Shown piece after piece: positions 57,519 through 64,000 of a stretch of 64,000 nucleotides of DNA. The notes beneath the pieces are model-generated. The model was given only the letters and a program-made list of their open reading frames with translations. It searched no databases and was not told the origin of the DNA. Source of the stretch: Galbitalea sp036271795 (GTDB lineage Bacteria > Actinomycetota > Actinomycetes > Actinomycetales > Microbacteriaceae). Each line of letters starts with the position of its first letter. The first letter of the stretch is position 1. The stretch spans positions 1 through 64,000 of the forward strand of contig DATAZY010000005.1 of the NCBI GenBank assembly GCA_036271795.1, read 5' to 3'. Position numbers and translations under genes: made by a program.

Positions 57519-57621
57519 GCACCCTCCGCGGATCCCTCCTCTCTCGCGCCTAACGCGAGCGGTCAGGTCGTTTCCCTTGAAGAAGCGTTTCCCAAACAGA
57601 ATGGGACCTGACGGAGGGTGC
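57519..57621 (+). promoter_or_regulatory. structured 5' leader, candidate cis-regulatory RNA
   Basis: An outer stem GCACCCTCCG (57519-57528) with CGGAGGGTGC (57612-57621) closes two inner stems: CTCGCG (57543-57548) with CGCGAG (57554-57559), and GTCAGGTC (57562-57569) with GACCTGAC (57605-57612, sharing one base with the outer stem). The result is a three-way-junction-like RNA with a 35-base internal loop that has GTTTCCC twice. It ends about 33 bases before the ribosome site AAAGGAG. I cannot match it to a known riboswitch class. The 57353-57665 interval otherwise holds only the two divergent promoters. Confidence 0.55.
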
Positions 57622-57665
57622 CAGACCCGAAGTTTGCGGTGCAGGGCAACACGAAAGGAGTAATC

Positions 57666-59405
57666 GTGCGATTTGTTCTCGCAATCATTTGTTTTGTCAT
57701 TGCACTGGGCACCCTGGGCACGGGCGTCGCCGAGAAGACCTTTCTTGCTGGCCCGAGCCAGGTAACGCTGCACACCGTTTCGCGGTCCGCCGCGCCGGTC
57801 GTGGTAATCGATGGTGCGGCCCTTAACGCCTACAAACAAACCCAGACGGTGAAGCTGTCGGGTTCCCAGACGGCGTTCTCTGCGTACGGGCGCACCTCCG
57901 ATGTGCTGGCCTGGGTTGGCGACGCGAAGTACAACGAGGTCAATCTCAACCCGAAGACCGGTGAGCTCCAGTCGACCTTCCATGATGGCAAGACCAGTAC
58001 AGTTCCGAACCCCGCCGGCTCCGACCTGTGGTTACAGCAGTTCGTGTTCGGCCAGGCCACCGACTTCACGGCTCAGGTCCCGTCGACCATGTCGGTCATC
58101 GCGGTGTCAAACGGCAAGCTGCCCGCGCCATCCGATATCTCGCTGAGCTGGCCGCTGGATAACTCGACCCCCTGGGCTGCTCCGCTCATCCTCGTCGGTG
58201 GCATCGCGCTGGTTGTCGGCGTCATCCTGCTCCTGATCGCGTTCTATGATCTACGCCGCACGCGCGGCCCTCGGAGATCGCAGCCGCGCATGCCAAAGCT
58301 GCCTCGCCAGCCCCGCTACAAACCCAAGCGCCGCGAGATCACGGCGGCCAAGGGGCGTCGTTCGATTCGCAACTTTGTTGCTGTCGTTCCCACAATCGCG
58401 ATCTCGGCGCTTCTGCTCGCCGGCTGCTCCGCCGTTCCGGCGCCGACCATTCCGACTCCGACTCCGACTTCGACGGACTCGCCACTCGCGGCCGACAACA
58501 AGATCCCTGCGGTAACTACACCGCAGCTACAGGAGATCGTGAAGAACATCGCCGCGACCGTCGAGACATCCGACGCCAACTTCAACACGAAGCTGTTGAA
58601 GACGCGACTGGCGGGGCCGGCGCTCGATGAGCGTCTCGCGAACTACGACATCCGCAAGGCTCAGCCCTCGCTGCCGAAGTCGATTGCGATTCCATCCGGC
58701 ACCATCTCGGTCAACCTGCCACAGGCGCAGGTAGGAAACGTCTGGCCACGAACCGTCTTCACGATCCTCAAGAGCAAGTCGAAGTCGTCATTGATCTACA
58801 CGGCGCTCATGCTCATCCAGGACACCCCGCGGTCGAACTACAAGGTCAACTACGCGATGAACCTCGAGTCGCACACGTCGCCGCTCTATGTGGCCCCGGC
58901 AAAGGTCGGTACCACGCGACTCGACCCAACTTTCGGCTTCTTCAAGCTGAAGCCTTCTGACTTAGCCCTCGCCTACGGGGACATCCTCGACAAAGACACG
59001 GCGAGCCCGTCGTACAAGTTGTTCCAGTCGAAAGGTGACACCTTCAGGACGCAGGTAGGCAAGGCGTCCAAGGCAGCCCAGGCCGCTCTGCTGCCGGCAA
59101 CGGCGAGCCTGACTTACACGAACACCAACGGCGCGGGGCAGGTCATCGCGCTCGCAACTAACGACTCCGGGGCGATCGTTGCTGTAGACCTGAACGAGAT
59201 CGAGACGGTGAAGCCGGTGCAGGCTGGCGCCGCCGTGAACGCCTCCGGAGCGGTGGCGGCGCTGATGGGTACGGTGACATCGACCACCGGACTCGTCGCC
59301 ATCTACGCCGACCAACTGCTCTTCTACGTGCCCGCCGTCGGCAAATCGAGCAAGATTGTATTGCTTGGCTACAGCCAGGGCCTCATCTCTGCAAAGGTAA
59401 TTTAG
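57666..59405 (+). CDS. membrane protein with an internal lipoprotein signal peptide, function unknown
   Basis: GTG 57666 (AAAGGAG five bases upstream) gives 579 residues. Order: membrane helix about 2-22, extracellular domain to about 165, membrane helix about 170-195, a very basic cytoplasmic stretch (about 197-236, rich in Arg/Lys/Pro), then a hydrophobic helix that ends in LLLAGC at Cys254, followed by a Pro/Thr linker and an extracellular domain of about 300 residues. The second part looks like a complete lipoprotein signal sequence (basic n-region, h-region, lipobox), as if a membrane protein and a lipoprotein had been fused. It may be cleaved and lipidated at Cys254. No family is recognised. 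It overlaps the thioredoxin-like gene by one base. Confidence 0.8.
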   Translation: MRFVLAIICFVIALGTLGTGVAEKTFLAGPSQVTLHTVSRSAAPVVVIDGAALNAYKQTQTVKLSGSQTAFSAYGRTSDVLAWVGDAKYNEVNLNPKTGELQSTFHDGKTSTVPNPAGSDLWLQQFVFGQATDFTAQVPSTMSVIAVSNGKLPAPSDISLSWPLDNSTPWAAPLILVGGIALVVGVILLLIAFYDLRRTRGPRRSQPRMPKLPRQPRYKPKRREITAAKGRRSIRNFVAVVPTIAISALLLAGCSAVPAPTIPTPTPTSTDSPLAADNKIPAVTTPQLQEIVKNIAATVETSDANFNTKLLKTRLAGPALDERLANYDIRKAQPSLPKSIAIPSGTISVNLPQAQVGNVWPRTVFTILKSKSKSSLIYTALMLIQDTPRSNYKVNYAMNLESHTSPLYVAPAKVGTTRLDPTFGFFKLKPSDLALAYGDILDKDTASPSYKLFQSKGDTFRTQVGKASKAAQAALLPATASLTYTNTNGAGQVIALATNDSGAIVAVDLNEIETVKPVQAGAAVNASGAVAALMGTVTSTTGLVAIYADQLLFYVPAVGKSSKIVLLGYSQGLISAKVI

Positions 59406-60292
59406 TGGCGACAAACGTGCCCCCCATTTCCCCAGGAAGCCTCCGCGGGGCGGTTGACCTCTCCGGCCTGGTGAACCCGCGTCCTGCTCGTCCCGCTGGT
59501 TCCGTGGTTGCGGGGGCGTCGGCGACGGATTCGAGCTTCACCGAAGTTCTCGACCTGTCCAAGACTGTTCCGGTCATCGTGGAGTTCTACGGGCAGGGAA
59601 TCGAGCCGGTTCTGGGCGGACTGATTGCGCAGTACGACGGCAGGCTCGCCCACGTCGTCGTGGATGGTGCCGCGAACCCCCAGCTCGCGCAAGCCTTCCA
59701 GGTGCAGCAGGTCCCGACGGTCGCGGCCGTGGTCGCCGGGCGCCCCGTCCAGCTCTTTGTCGGCGACTACCCGGAGGCCGAGGTTCGCCAGATCTTCGAC
59801 CAGGTGCTCGAGCTGGCGAAGGAGCAAGGAGTTACCGGCACGCTACCCGCGGCTGACCCCAATGCGGCACCGGTCGAGGAGCCGCTGCCGCCGCACCACC
59901 AGGAAGCATTCGACGCAATTTCTTCCGGCGACTACGCGACGGCGATCGCCGAGTACAAGAAGGCGATAGCTCAGAACCCGCGCGACGCTCTCGCCGTCGC
60001 GGGACTCGCCCAGGTCTCCCTGCTCGAGAGGCTCGACGGGAAATCGGCCGACGACATCCGCTCGGCCGCCGTCGACGGCGGGCTCGACACTTCGCTGGCG
60101 CTCGCCGACCTCGAAATCAGTCTCGGCGACTCTGCCGCGGCGTTCGGCCTGCTTCTCGACTTATTTCCGTCGCAGGATGCCGCGGGCAAGAACTCCATCC
60201 GCACGCGCCTGCTCGACTACTTTGAGATCCTCGGCGCGGATGACCCCCAGGTCGCTCCTGCGCGTCGCCGACTGACGGGGTTGCTTTACTAG
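59405..60292 (+). CDS. YbbN/CnoX-like thioredoxin-TPR protein lacking the CxxC site
   Basis: The 295-residue protein has a thioredoxin fold at about 45-140 followed by TPR-like helices (HHQEAFDAISSGDYATAIAE, then KSADDIRSAAVDGGL and the rest of the YbbN C-terminal domain to GLLY). The redox motif WCGPC is replaced by GIEPV: Ile66 and Val69 stand where the cysteines belong, while VPTVAAVVAGR with cis-Pro is kept. E. coli YbbN (CnoX) is a chaperone-holdase; this one should be a non-redox chaperone or scaffold. GTG at 59405 overlaps the stop of the upstream gene. Confidence 0.88.
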   Translation: MATNVPPISPGSLRGAVDLSGLVNPRPARPAGSVVAGASATDSSFTEVLDLSKTVPVIVEFYGQGIEPVLGGLIAQYDGRLAHVVVDGAANPQLAQAFQVQQVPTVAAVVAGRPVQLFVGDYPEAEVRQIFDQVLELAKEQGVTGTLPAADPNAAPVEEPLPPHHQEAFDAISSGDYATAIAEYKKAIAQNPRDALAVAGLAQVSLLERLDGKSADDIRSAAVDGGLDTSLALADLEISLGDSAAAFGLLLDLFPSQDAAGKNSIRTRLLDYFEILGADDPQVAPARRRLTGLLY

Positions 60293-60311
60293 CTGCCCGG
60301 CTCGCGTTTGT

Positions 60312-60340
60312 GCGCCATCGGCACGAGAGTGCCTTGGCGC
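60312..60340. repeat. nested hairpin after the YbbN-like gene
   Basis: GCGCCA (60312-60317) pairs with TGGCGC (60335-60340), and within it GGCAC-GAGA-GTGCC forms a perfect stem with a GAGA tetraloop. No T tract follows. It may end the upstream operon or protect its mRNA end. Confidence 0.6.
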
Positions 60341-60421
60341 CGGTGCTCATTTGGGCCGAGCGGGGACGTGCCCGAGGGGTGTGCATCCGATCGAGTTGTC
60401 GGAGCCGGTTTAGGCTGAGGC

Positions 60422-60445
60422 ATGGAGCAGGTCGCGCGATGCTGA
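60422..60445 (+). other. leaderless seven-codon mini-ORF (MEQVARC)
   Basis: TAGGCT (60411-60416) lies five bases before ATG 60422, the typical leaderless spacing, but this frame stops after seven codons at TGA 60443-60445. The stop overlaps the first codons of the next gene (ATG 60439). It may be a leader peptide that couples translation to the following gene, or the trace of a frameshift. Confidence 0.35.
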
Positions 60446-60936
60446 TCTACGGGCCGGTGGCCCTCCTGTTGCTGCTGTGTGTCATCGGTCCCATCCGGGG
60501 CAGAACCCTGAGCCGACTCGAACGTCTCGCGCCGGGAAGTATCGCGTTCACGATCTCGAACCGAAAGGTTTTTGGCGAGCGACTCGCGGTTGCTGCCGTC
60601 GGCACAGAACTGGGGAGGCGCGCAACCGGGCTGACCTCCGCACCGTGCGTGACCGCAGACACCCTAGGGCTGACCTTCTGGGACAACACCCCACTCGAAC
60701 GCGTTGGCTCCCTCGATTGGAGCCGCATCCCGAGCCTTGAGGTCGGAGAGCTGCAGACGCCGTTCCGGCGGTGGTCGTCATCCGCGATTCTGCTTCAGGT
60801 TACGGTCGGCAAGGGAGTCGTCGTCGTCCCGCTGTTGTCGCCGAATGGGACGCGCGGGATATCCGGCTCCCGTCGCGAGAGCCGGTATCTTCTCGGACTG
60901 CTCGAGACTCTGCGCACGACTAGCGTCGTGGTCTAG
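60439..60936 (+). CDS. single-pass membrane protein with PH-like domain, related to the downstream gene
   Basis: ATG 60439 gives 165 residues: an N-terminal membrane helix (about 3-19, IYGPVALLLLLCVIG) and a cytoplasmic domain with DTLGLTFWDNTPLERVGSLD and WSRIPSLEVGEL. The pattern GLxxW(D/N)xxPxExxGxxxWxxIxSxxV recurs in the next gene, so the domains are paralogous. Strand-rich composition and a final helix (SRYLLGLLETL) suggest a bacterial PH-like domain. The start is uncertain because the leaderless promoter points to ATG 60422, whose frame is short; translation may reinitiate at 60439. Confidence 0.65.
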   Translation: MLIYGPVALLLLLCVIGPIRGRTLSRLERLAPGSIAFTISNRKVFGERLAVAAVGTELGRRATGLTSAPCVTADTLGLTFWDNTPLERVGSLDWSRIPSLEVGELQTPFRRWSSSAILLQVTVGKGVVVVPLLSPNGTRGISGSRRESRYLLGLLETLRTTSVVV

Positions 60937-60970
60937 CGCATCGCGTTGCACGATTGGCGGGCCAGGTCAA

Positions 60971-60976
60971 TAGAGT
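60971..60976 (+). promoter_or_regulatory. leaderless promoter -10 (TAGAGT)
   Basis: TAGAGT ends six bases before the ATG at 60983. Confidence 0.5.
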
Positions 60977-60982
60977 TTCGCC

Positions 60983-62005
60983 ATGACGTCGACGGATGGC
61001 CGCTCGCGGCTACTGCCTGGACCGAGTGCCTTTAGCCTGAGCCGTTCACTCACGGTCGTCGGTGTTGCTGTCGTGCTGAGCTATGTCCCGTCGCTCATCG
61101 CTACGATCACCAACCGTTTGCAGGACGACCTTTGGTGGTGGGTCATCGCGCCGGCAGCGGGGATGGTTGCGCTGTTGGTCCTCCAAGTGTTGACCAGCCG
61201 CGCCACGAAACGCGAGGTCGCCGCTGGTTATACAAGCCTCCGCACGGCGCATGTTGAGCTTGATCAACTCGATCCCCGATCCGGTGAGGTGGTTCGAAAG
61301 GCGGGCGAGCCATATCTGTCCCGGCGTCGGCCCGTCCCGGAATTCGCGTCAACTGTCGACGCGCAGCCGCGGGCGTCATCGCCTCGGCCGAGTTTCGTTC
61401 GGCGCGCCTCGAACGTTGCGATACGTGTCGGCGGGTCGGTTGGCGTTCTTGTCGTGGGCTCAATCATCTGGGGGTCGAAGGATTCTGCCGTAGCGGCATG
61501 GAGTTGGGTAATCGCGGCAATCGCGCTAGTGGCCTGGGTGATTGGACTGGCAATTGGTGCGGGCGTGAACAGGTCGCGCCTGGCGGCGATAACTGCATTA
61601 GATCCGCAGTCGCTCGTTTTTACGATCATTTCGGCAGACCAATTCGATGACGCATTCGTCGAAATTGCGCCGGACTCCGCCCCGCGGTATGCCCCTGTGA
61701 CACTCGGTGCATCGGCATCGCAGAAGGGGCTATCGCTCTGGAACGGTCGACCACCTGAGCAGTTCGGGTTCATTCCATGGTCGTGGATTACGAGCATTCA
61801 GGTTGACACTATCTATCGCAACCGCGCCACCTATCCTTCGGTTCTTCTCTCGGTCAGGGATCCCGAAGTCGGCAAACTTGTCGCCCTGCCGTTGCCCAAC
61901 CCCAACGCCGATCTGTTGCCTTTGCCATCAAAAGCGGAAGCAACGTGGATTGCGTCCGAACTGAACCAGCTGCGCACCAGCTCCACAACCGCGCGACTGA
62001 TCTAG
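60983..62005 (+). CDS. four-helix membrane protein with PH-like C-terminal domain, function unknown
   Basis: The 340-residue protein has two helix pairs at about 24-46/52-70 and 148-166/170-192, with a polar linker between (about 75-140). The C-terminal cytoplasmic domain (about 200-340) has KGLSLWNGRPPEQFGFIPWS and WITSIQVDTI and ends in a helix; it is similar to the domain of the preceding gene. Such PH-like domains occur in bacterial membrane proteins of unknown function. It has its own leaderless promoter and is followed by a palindromic repeat element and the convergent glgB. Confidence 0.8.
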   Translation: MTSTDGRSRLLPGPSAFSLSRSLTVVGVAVVLSYVPSLIATITNRLQDDLWWWVIAPAAGMVALLVLQVLTSRATKREVAAGYTSLRTAHVELDQLDPRSGEVVRKAGEPYLSRRRPVPEFASTVDAQPRASSPRPSFVRRASNVAIRVGGSVGVLVVGSIIWGSKDSAVAAWSWVIAAIALVAWVIGLAIGAGVNRSRLAAITALDPQSLVFTIISADQFDDAFVEIAPDSAPRYAPVTLGASASQKGLSLWNGRPPEQFGFIPWSWITSIQVDTIYRNRATYPSVLLSVRDPEVGKLVALPLPNPNADLLPLPSKAEATWIASELNQLRTSSTTARLI

Positions 62006-62013
62006 CCGCTTGT

Positions 62014-62072
62014 CTGCCCCCGCCGGGAACTTCTGCGCCCGTTCGAGCGGGGGCAAAGGTTCCGTACGGGGG
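62014..62072. repeat. palindromic repeat element, copy 2 (before the glgB end)
   Basis: This 59-base stretch is 85% identical to the element at 46446-46504. Here the outer arms pair less well (the left arm has CCGGGAAC where copy 1 has ACGGAAC), and compensation is not complete. It sits between two convergent gene ends, so it could work as a bidirectional RNA end. Confidence 0.8.
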
Positions 62073-62080
62073 CCAGCGCG

Positions 62081-64000
62081 CTAACGGCGGAGCTTCAGCC
62101 AGAGGCCGGCGAGCGGCGGCAGGGTCAGCTCCGCGGATGCCGGTCGACCCGCCCACGGCTCATCCACCGCGTGCACGACGCCGAAGTTGCCGATTCCCGA
62201 TCCGCCGAACTCGGTGGCATCCGTGTTCAGGATCTCGTCCCACTCACCGGCGAACGGTAGGCCGACTCGGTATGGGCCGACCGGATTCCCACTGAAATTC
62301 ATCAGGATGGCGATCGGCTGGCCATCCGTTGACCAGCGCAGGAACGAAACGACGTTGTGCTCAGAGTCGCCGCCGTCGAGCCACTCGAAACCGGCAGGGG
62401 AGTTGTCCTGCTGCCAGAGTGCACCCTCCGCGCGATAGACGCGGTTGAGCTGGCCTACCAGCGTGAGCAGTCCGCGGTGAGCGGGCTGGTCCAGAATCCA
62501 CCAGTCGAGCGAACGCTCCTCGCTCCACTCCGAGGGCTGGCCAAATTCGGACCCCATGAACAGGAGTTGCTTACCGGGATGCGCCCACATGAACGAGAGA
62601 TACGCGCGCACGTTCGCGAGCTTCTGCCACTGGTCGCCCGGCATCTTGGTGAGCAGCGAGCCCTTGCCGTACACAACCTCGTCGTGACTGATGGGGAGGA
62701 TGAAGTTCTCGCTGAACGCGTACAGGAAGCTGAACGTAATCTCATTGTGGTGATACGAGCGGTACATCGGGTCTTCTTCGATGTATTGCAGGCTGTCGTG
62801 CATCCACCCCATATTCCACTTCAGGCCGAACCCGAGCCCACCCTCAGAGGTCGGATGCGTGACACCCGGATACGAGGTCGACTCCTCGGCAGCCATAACG
62901 ATGCCCGGATTGCGCTTGTAAGCCGTCGCATTGACCTCCTGCAGGAAGCTGATCGCCTCGAGATTCTCGCGCCCGCCATTGATGTTGGGCTCCCACTCGC
63001 CCGCCTCGCGCGAGTAGTCAAGATACAGAATGGATGCCACGGCGTCGACGCGCAGGCCGTCGATGTGGAATTCCTCGAGCCAGTACAGGGCGTTAGCGAC
63101 GAGAAAGTTACGCACCTGTGAGTCGCCGAAGTTGAAGATGTAGGTCCCCCAGTCCTTGTGCTCGCCGCGGCGGGGATCCGAGTGCTCGTAGAGCGCCTGG
63201 CCGTCGAATCGGCCGAGCGCCCACTTGTCCTTGGGGAAGTGGCCGGGGACCCAATCCATGATCACGCCAATGGATGCCTGGTGCAGCCGGTCGATCAGAT
63301 ACTTGAGGTCATCCGGATGCCCGAACCGGCTCGTGGGTGCGTAGTACCCGGTCACCTGGTAGCCCCACGACGGACCGTACGGATGCTCGGCGAGCGGCAT
63401 GAACTCGACATGGGTGAAGCCGGTCTCGTGAATATATTCGATGAGCTGGTCGGCCAGTTCGCGATAGCCGAGGCCCGCGCGCCAGGAGCCGAGATGCATC
63501 TCGTAGACGCTCATGGCAGCGTTGTGTGGGTCGTGCGCGGCACGTTGGGCGAGCCATCCCGAGTCCGACCAGACGTACTTCGATTCGCCGACTACCGATG
63601 CTGTGGCCGGGGGTCGTTCCGTGTATCTCGCCATCGGGTCGGCACGAGTCACCCACTCACCCACAGTCGTCTGGATCTCGAACTTGTACGCACTTCCGGG
63701 CATGAGGCCGGGAACGAAGAGCTCCCAGACGCCAACATCGTCGAGACGGCGCATCGCCCACAATTCGCCGTTCCACCCGTTGAAATCGCCAACCACGCGA
63801 ACCGCCTTGGCGTGTGGCGCCCAGACGCTGAAGGAGGTTCCCACCACATCCTCGTGTGGGCGAAAGTGCGCCCCGAGGGCGTCCCACAGCTGCTCGTGCC
63901 TGCCCTGCCCCCAGAGGTAGAGGTCGACCTCGCCGACGGAGGGCACGAACCGGTATGGATCGTCCGTCGTCCAGTCCGGCGCACCCTCGTAGGTCGCCTC
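62081..64000 (-). CDS. glgB: 1,4-alpha-glucan branching enzyme, 5' end outside the window
   Basis: GlgB forms the alpha-1,6 branches of glycogen. 639 codons are visible; the frame is open up to the window edge, with TTDDPYRFVPSVGEVDLYLW before the CBM48 domain (FSVWAPHAKAVRVVGDFNGW). The GH13 barrel has its conserved regions: VGLDWVPGHFPKD-like (MDWVPGHFPKD), the nucleophile Asp in DGLRVDAVASILYLDY, the acid Glu in VMAAEESTSYPGVT and the ISHDEVVYGKGSL Asp. It ends in a beta-sandwich C-domain. The true start lies upstream of 64000. It is convergent with the four-helix membrane gene. Confidence 0.96.
   Translation of the reverse strand, partial: EATYEGAPDWTTDDPYRFVPSVGEVDLYLWGQGRHEQLWDALGAHFRPHEDVVGTSFSVWAPHAKAVRVVGDFNGWNGELWAMRRLDDVGVWELFVPGLMPGSAYKFEIQTTVGEWVTRADPMARYTERPPATASVVGESKYVWSDSGWLAQRAAHDPHNAAMSVYEMHLGSWRAGLGYRELADQLIEYIHETGFTHVEFMPLAEHPYGPSWGYQVTGYYAPTSRFGHPDDLKYLIDRLHQASIGVIMDWVPGHFPKDKWALGRFDGQALYEHSDPRRGEHKDWGTYIFNFGDSQVRNFLVANALYWLEEFHIDGLRVDAVASILYLDYSREAGEWEPNINGGRENLEAISFLQEVNATAYKRNPGIVMAAEESTSYPGVTHPTSEGGLGFGLKWNMGWMHDSLQYIEEDPMYRSYHHNEITFSFLYAFSENFILPISHDEVVYGKGSLLTKMPGDQWQKLANVRAYLSFMWAHPGKQLLFMGSEFGQPSEWSEERSLDWWILDQPAHRGLLTLVGQLNRVYRAEGALWQQDNSPAGFEWLDGGDSEHNVVSFLRWSTDGQPIAILMNFSGNPVGPYRVGLPFAGEWDEILNTDATEFGGSGIGNFGVVHAVDEPWAGRPASAELTLPPLAGLWLKLRR

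Noticed and set aside
57562..57612. SRP RNA gene (GGTCAGGTC motif, with ffh and ftsY in the window)
   Set aside because: The essential GGAAGGAAGCAGC-type loop is missing and the surrounding stems do not match the SRP RNA fold.
57519..57621. SAM-IV, TPP or T-box leader
   Set aside because: Single words such as ACCTGA or a C-rich stem are present, but the conserved cores of these classes are not.
1..64000. tRNA, rRNA or CRISPR arrays
   Set aside because: No cloverleaf-like intergenic stretch with a CCA-type end, no rRNA sequence and no short regularly spaced repeats were noticed; gaps are mostly too short. A tRNA search program would be decisive.

Overview
The window is high-GC actinobacterial DNA, most likely from Microbacteriaceae (an inference from gene order, F420-type enzymes, DivIVA-type proteins and many leaderless promoters). 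Coding density is very high and almost all stop/start junctions overlap by 1 to 4 bases. I saw no rRNA, tRNA, CRISPR array, insertion sequence or prophage.

Layout. (1) 1-4194: a reductive pyrimidine/hydantoin degradation operon (end of an amidase, dihydropyrimidinase, an F420-type LLM oxidoreductase, a class III aminotransferase), then a small monooxygenase-fold gene on the other strand. (2) 4311-6722: yceD-rpmF-rnc-mutM. (3) 6719-16896: an accessory block on mostly the minus strand, with two two-component systems that each end in a paralogous tandem-GNAT gene, one of them led by an ABC exporter, then a LysE exporter and a MarR-MFS pair. (4) 17005-37187: the conserved chain smc-ftsY-ffh-rpsP-khpA-rimM-trmD-rplS-lepB-lepB-rnhB-DUF2469-yraN-comM-dprA, interrupted by a small-membrane-protein pair, a gamma carbonic anhydrase, an LLM enzyme, a DMT transporter, a tetR-map pair on the opposite strand and a gene I do not recognise. 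(5) 37228-42806: a second accessory block (ATPase, YdeI-like, phosphodiesterase, thioesterase, SDR, GntR regulator and MFS transporter). (6) 42811-50401: xerC, M23-like, rpsB-tsf-pyrH-frr-cdsA and a four-module DivIVA-like gene. (7) 50453-64000: a transglycosylase, a Na+/H+ antiporter, an AI-2E family protein, a giant hendecad-repeat coiled-coil protein, a membrane-lipoprotein fusion, a redox-dead YbbN, two related membrane proteins and the 3' part of glgB.

How it works together. The core carries ribosomal proteins (L32, S16, L19, S2), ribosome and tRNA maturation (RimM, TrmD, RNase III), SRP targeting (Ffh, FtsY) with signal peptidases, chromosome organisation (Smc, XerC), DNA repair and uptake (MutM, RNase HII, ComM, DprA), translation elongation and recycling (Tsf, Frr), UMP kinase and phospholipid synthesis (CdsA). 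The stretch at 49850-62005 looks like a cell-envelope/polarity neighbourhood with several poorly known proteins.

The most interesting things are: a protein with 35 uninterrupted 11-residue repeats at 55169-57352; the structured 5' leader at 57489-57665 in front of a protein that contains a whole lipoprotein signal peptide in its middle; a set of long intergenic inverted repeats, two of them copies of one 59-bp element; paired two-component/GNAT operons; and a very regular leaderless promoter arrangement (TANNNT, six bases, start codon).
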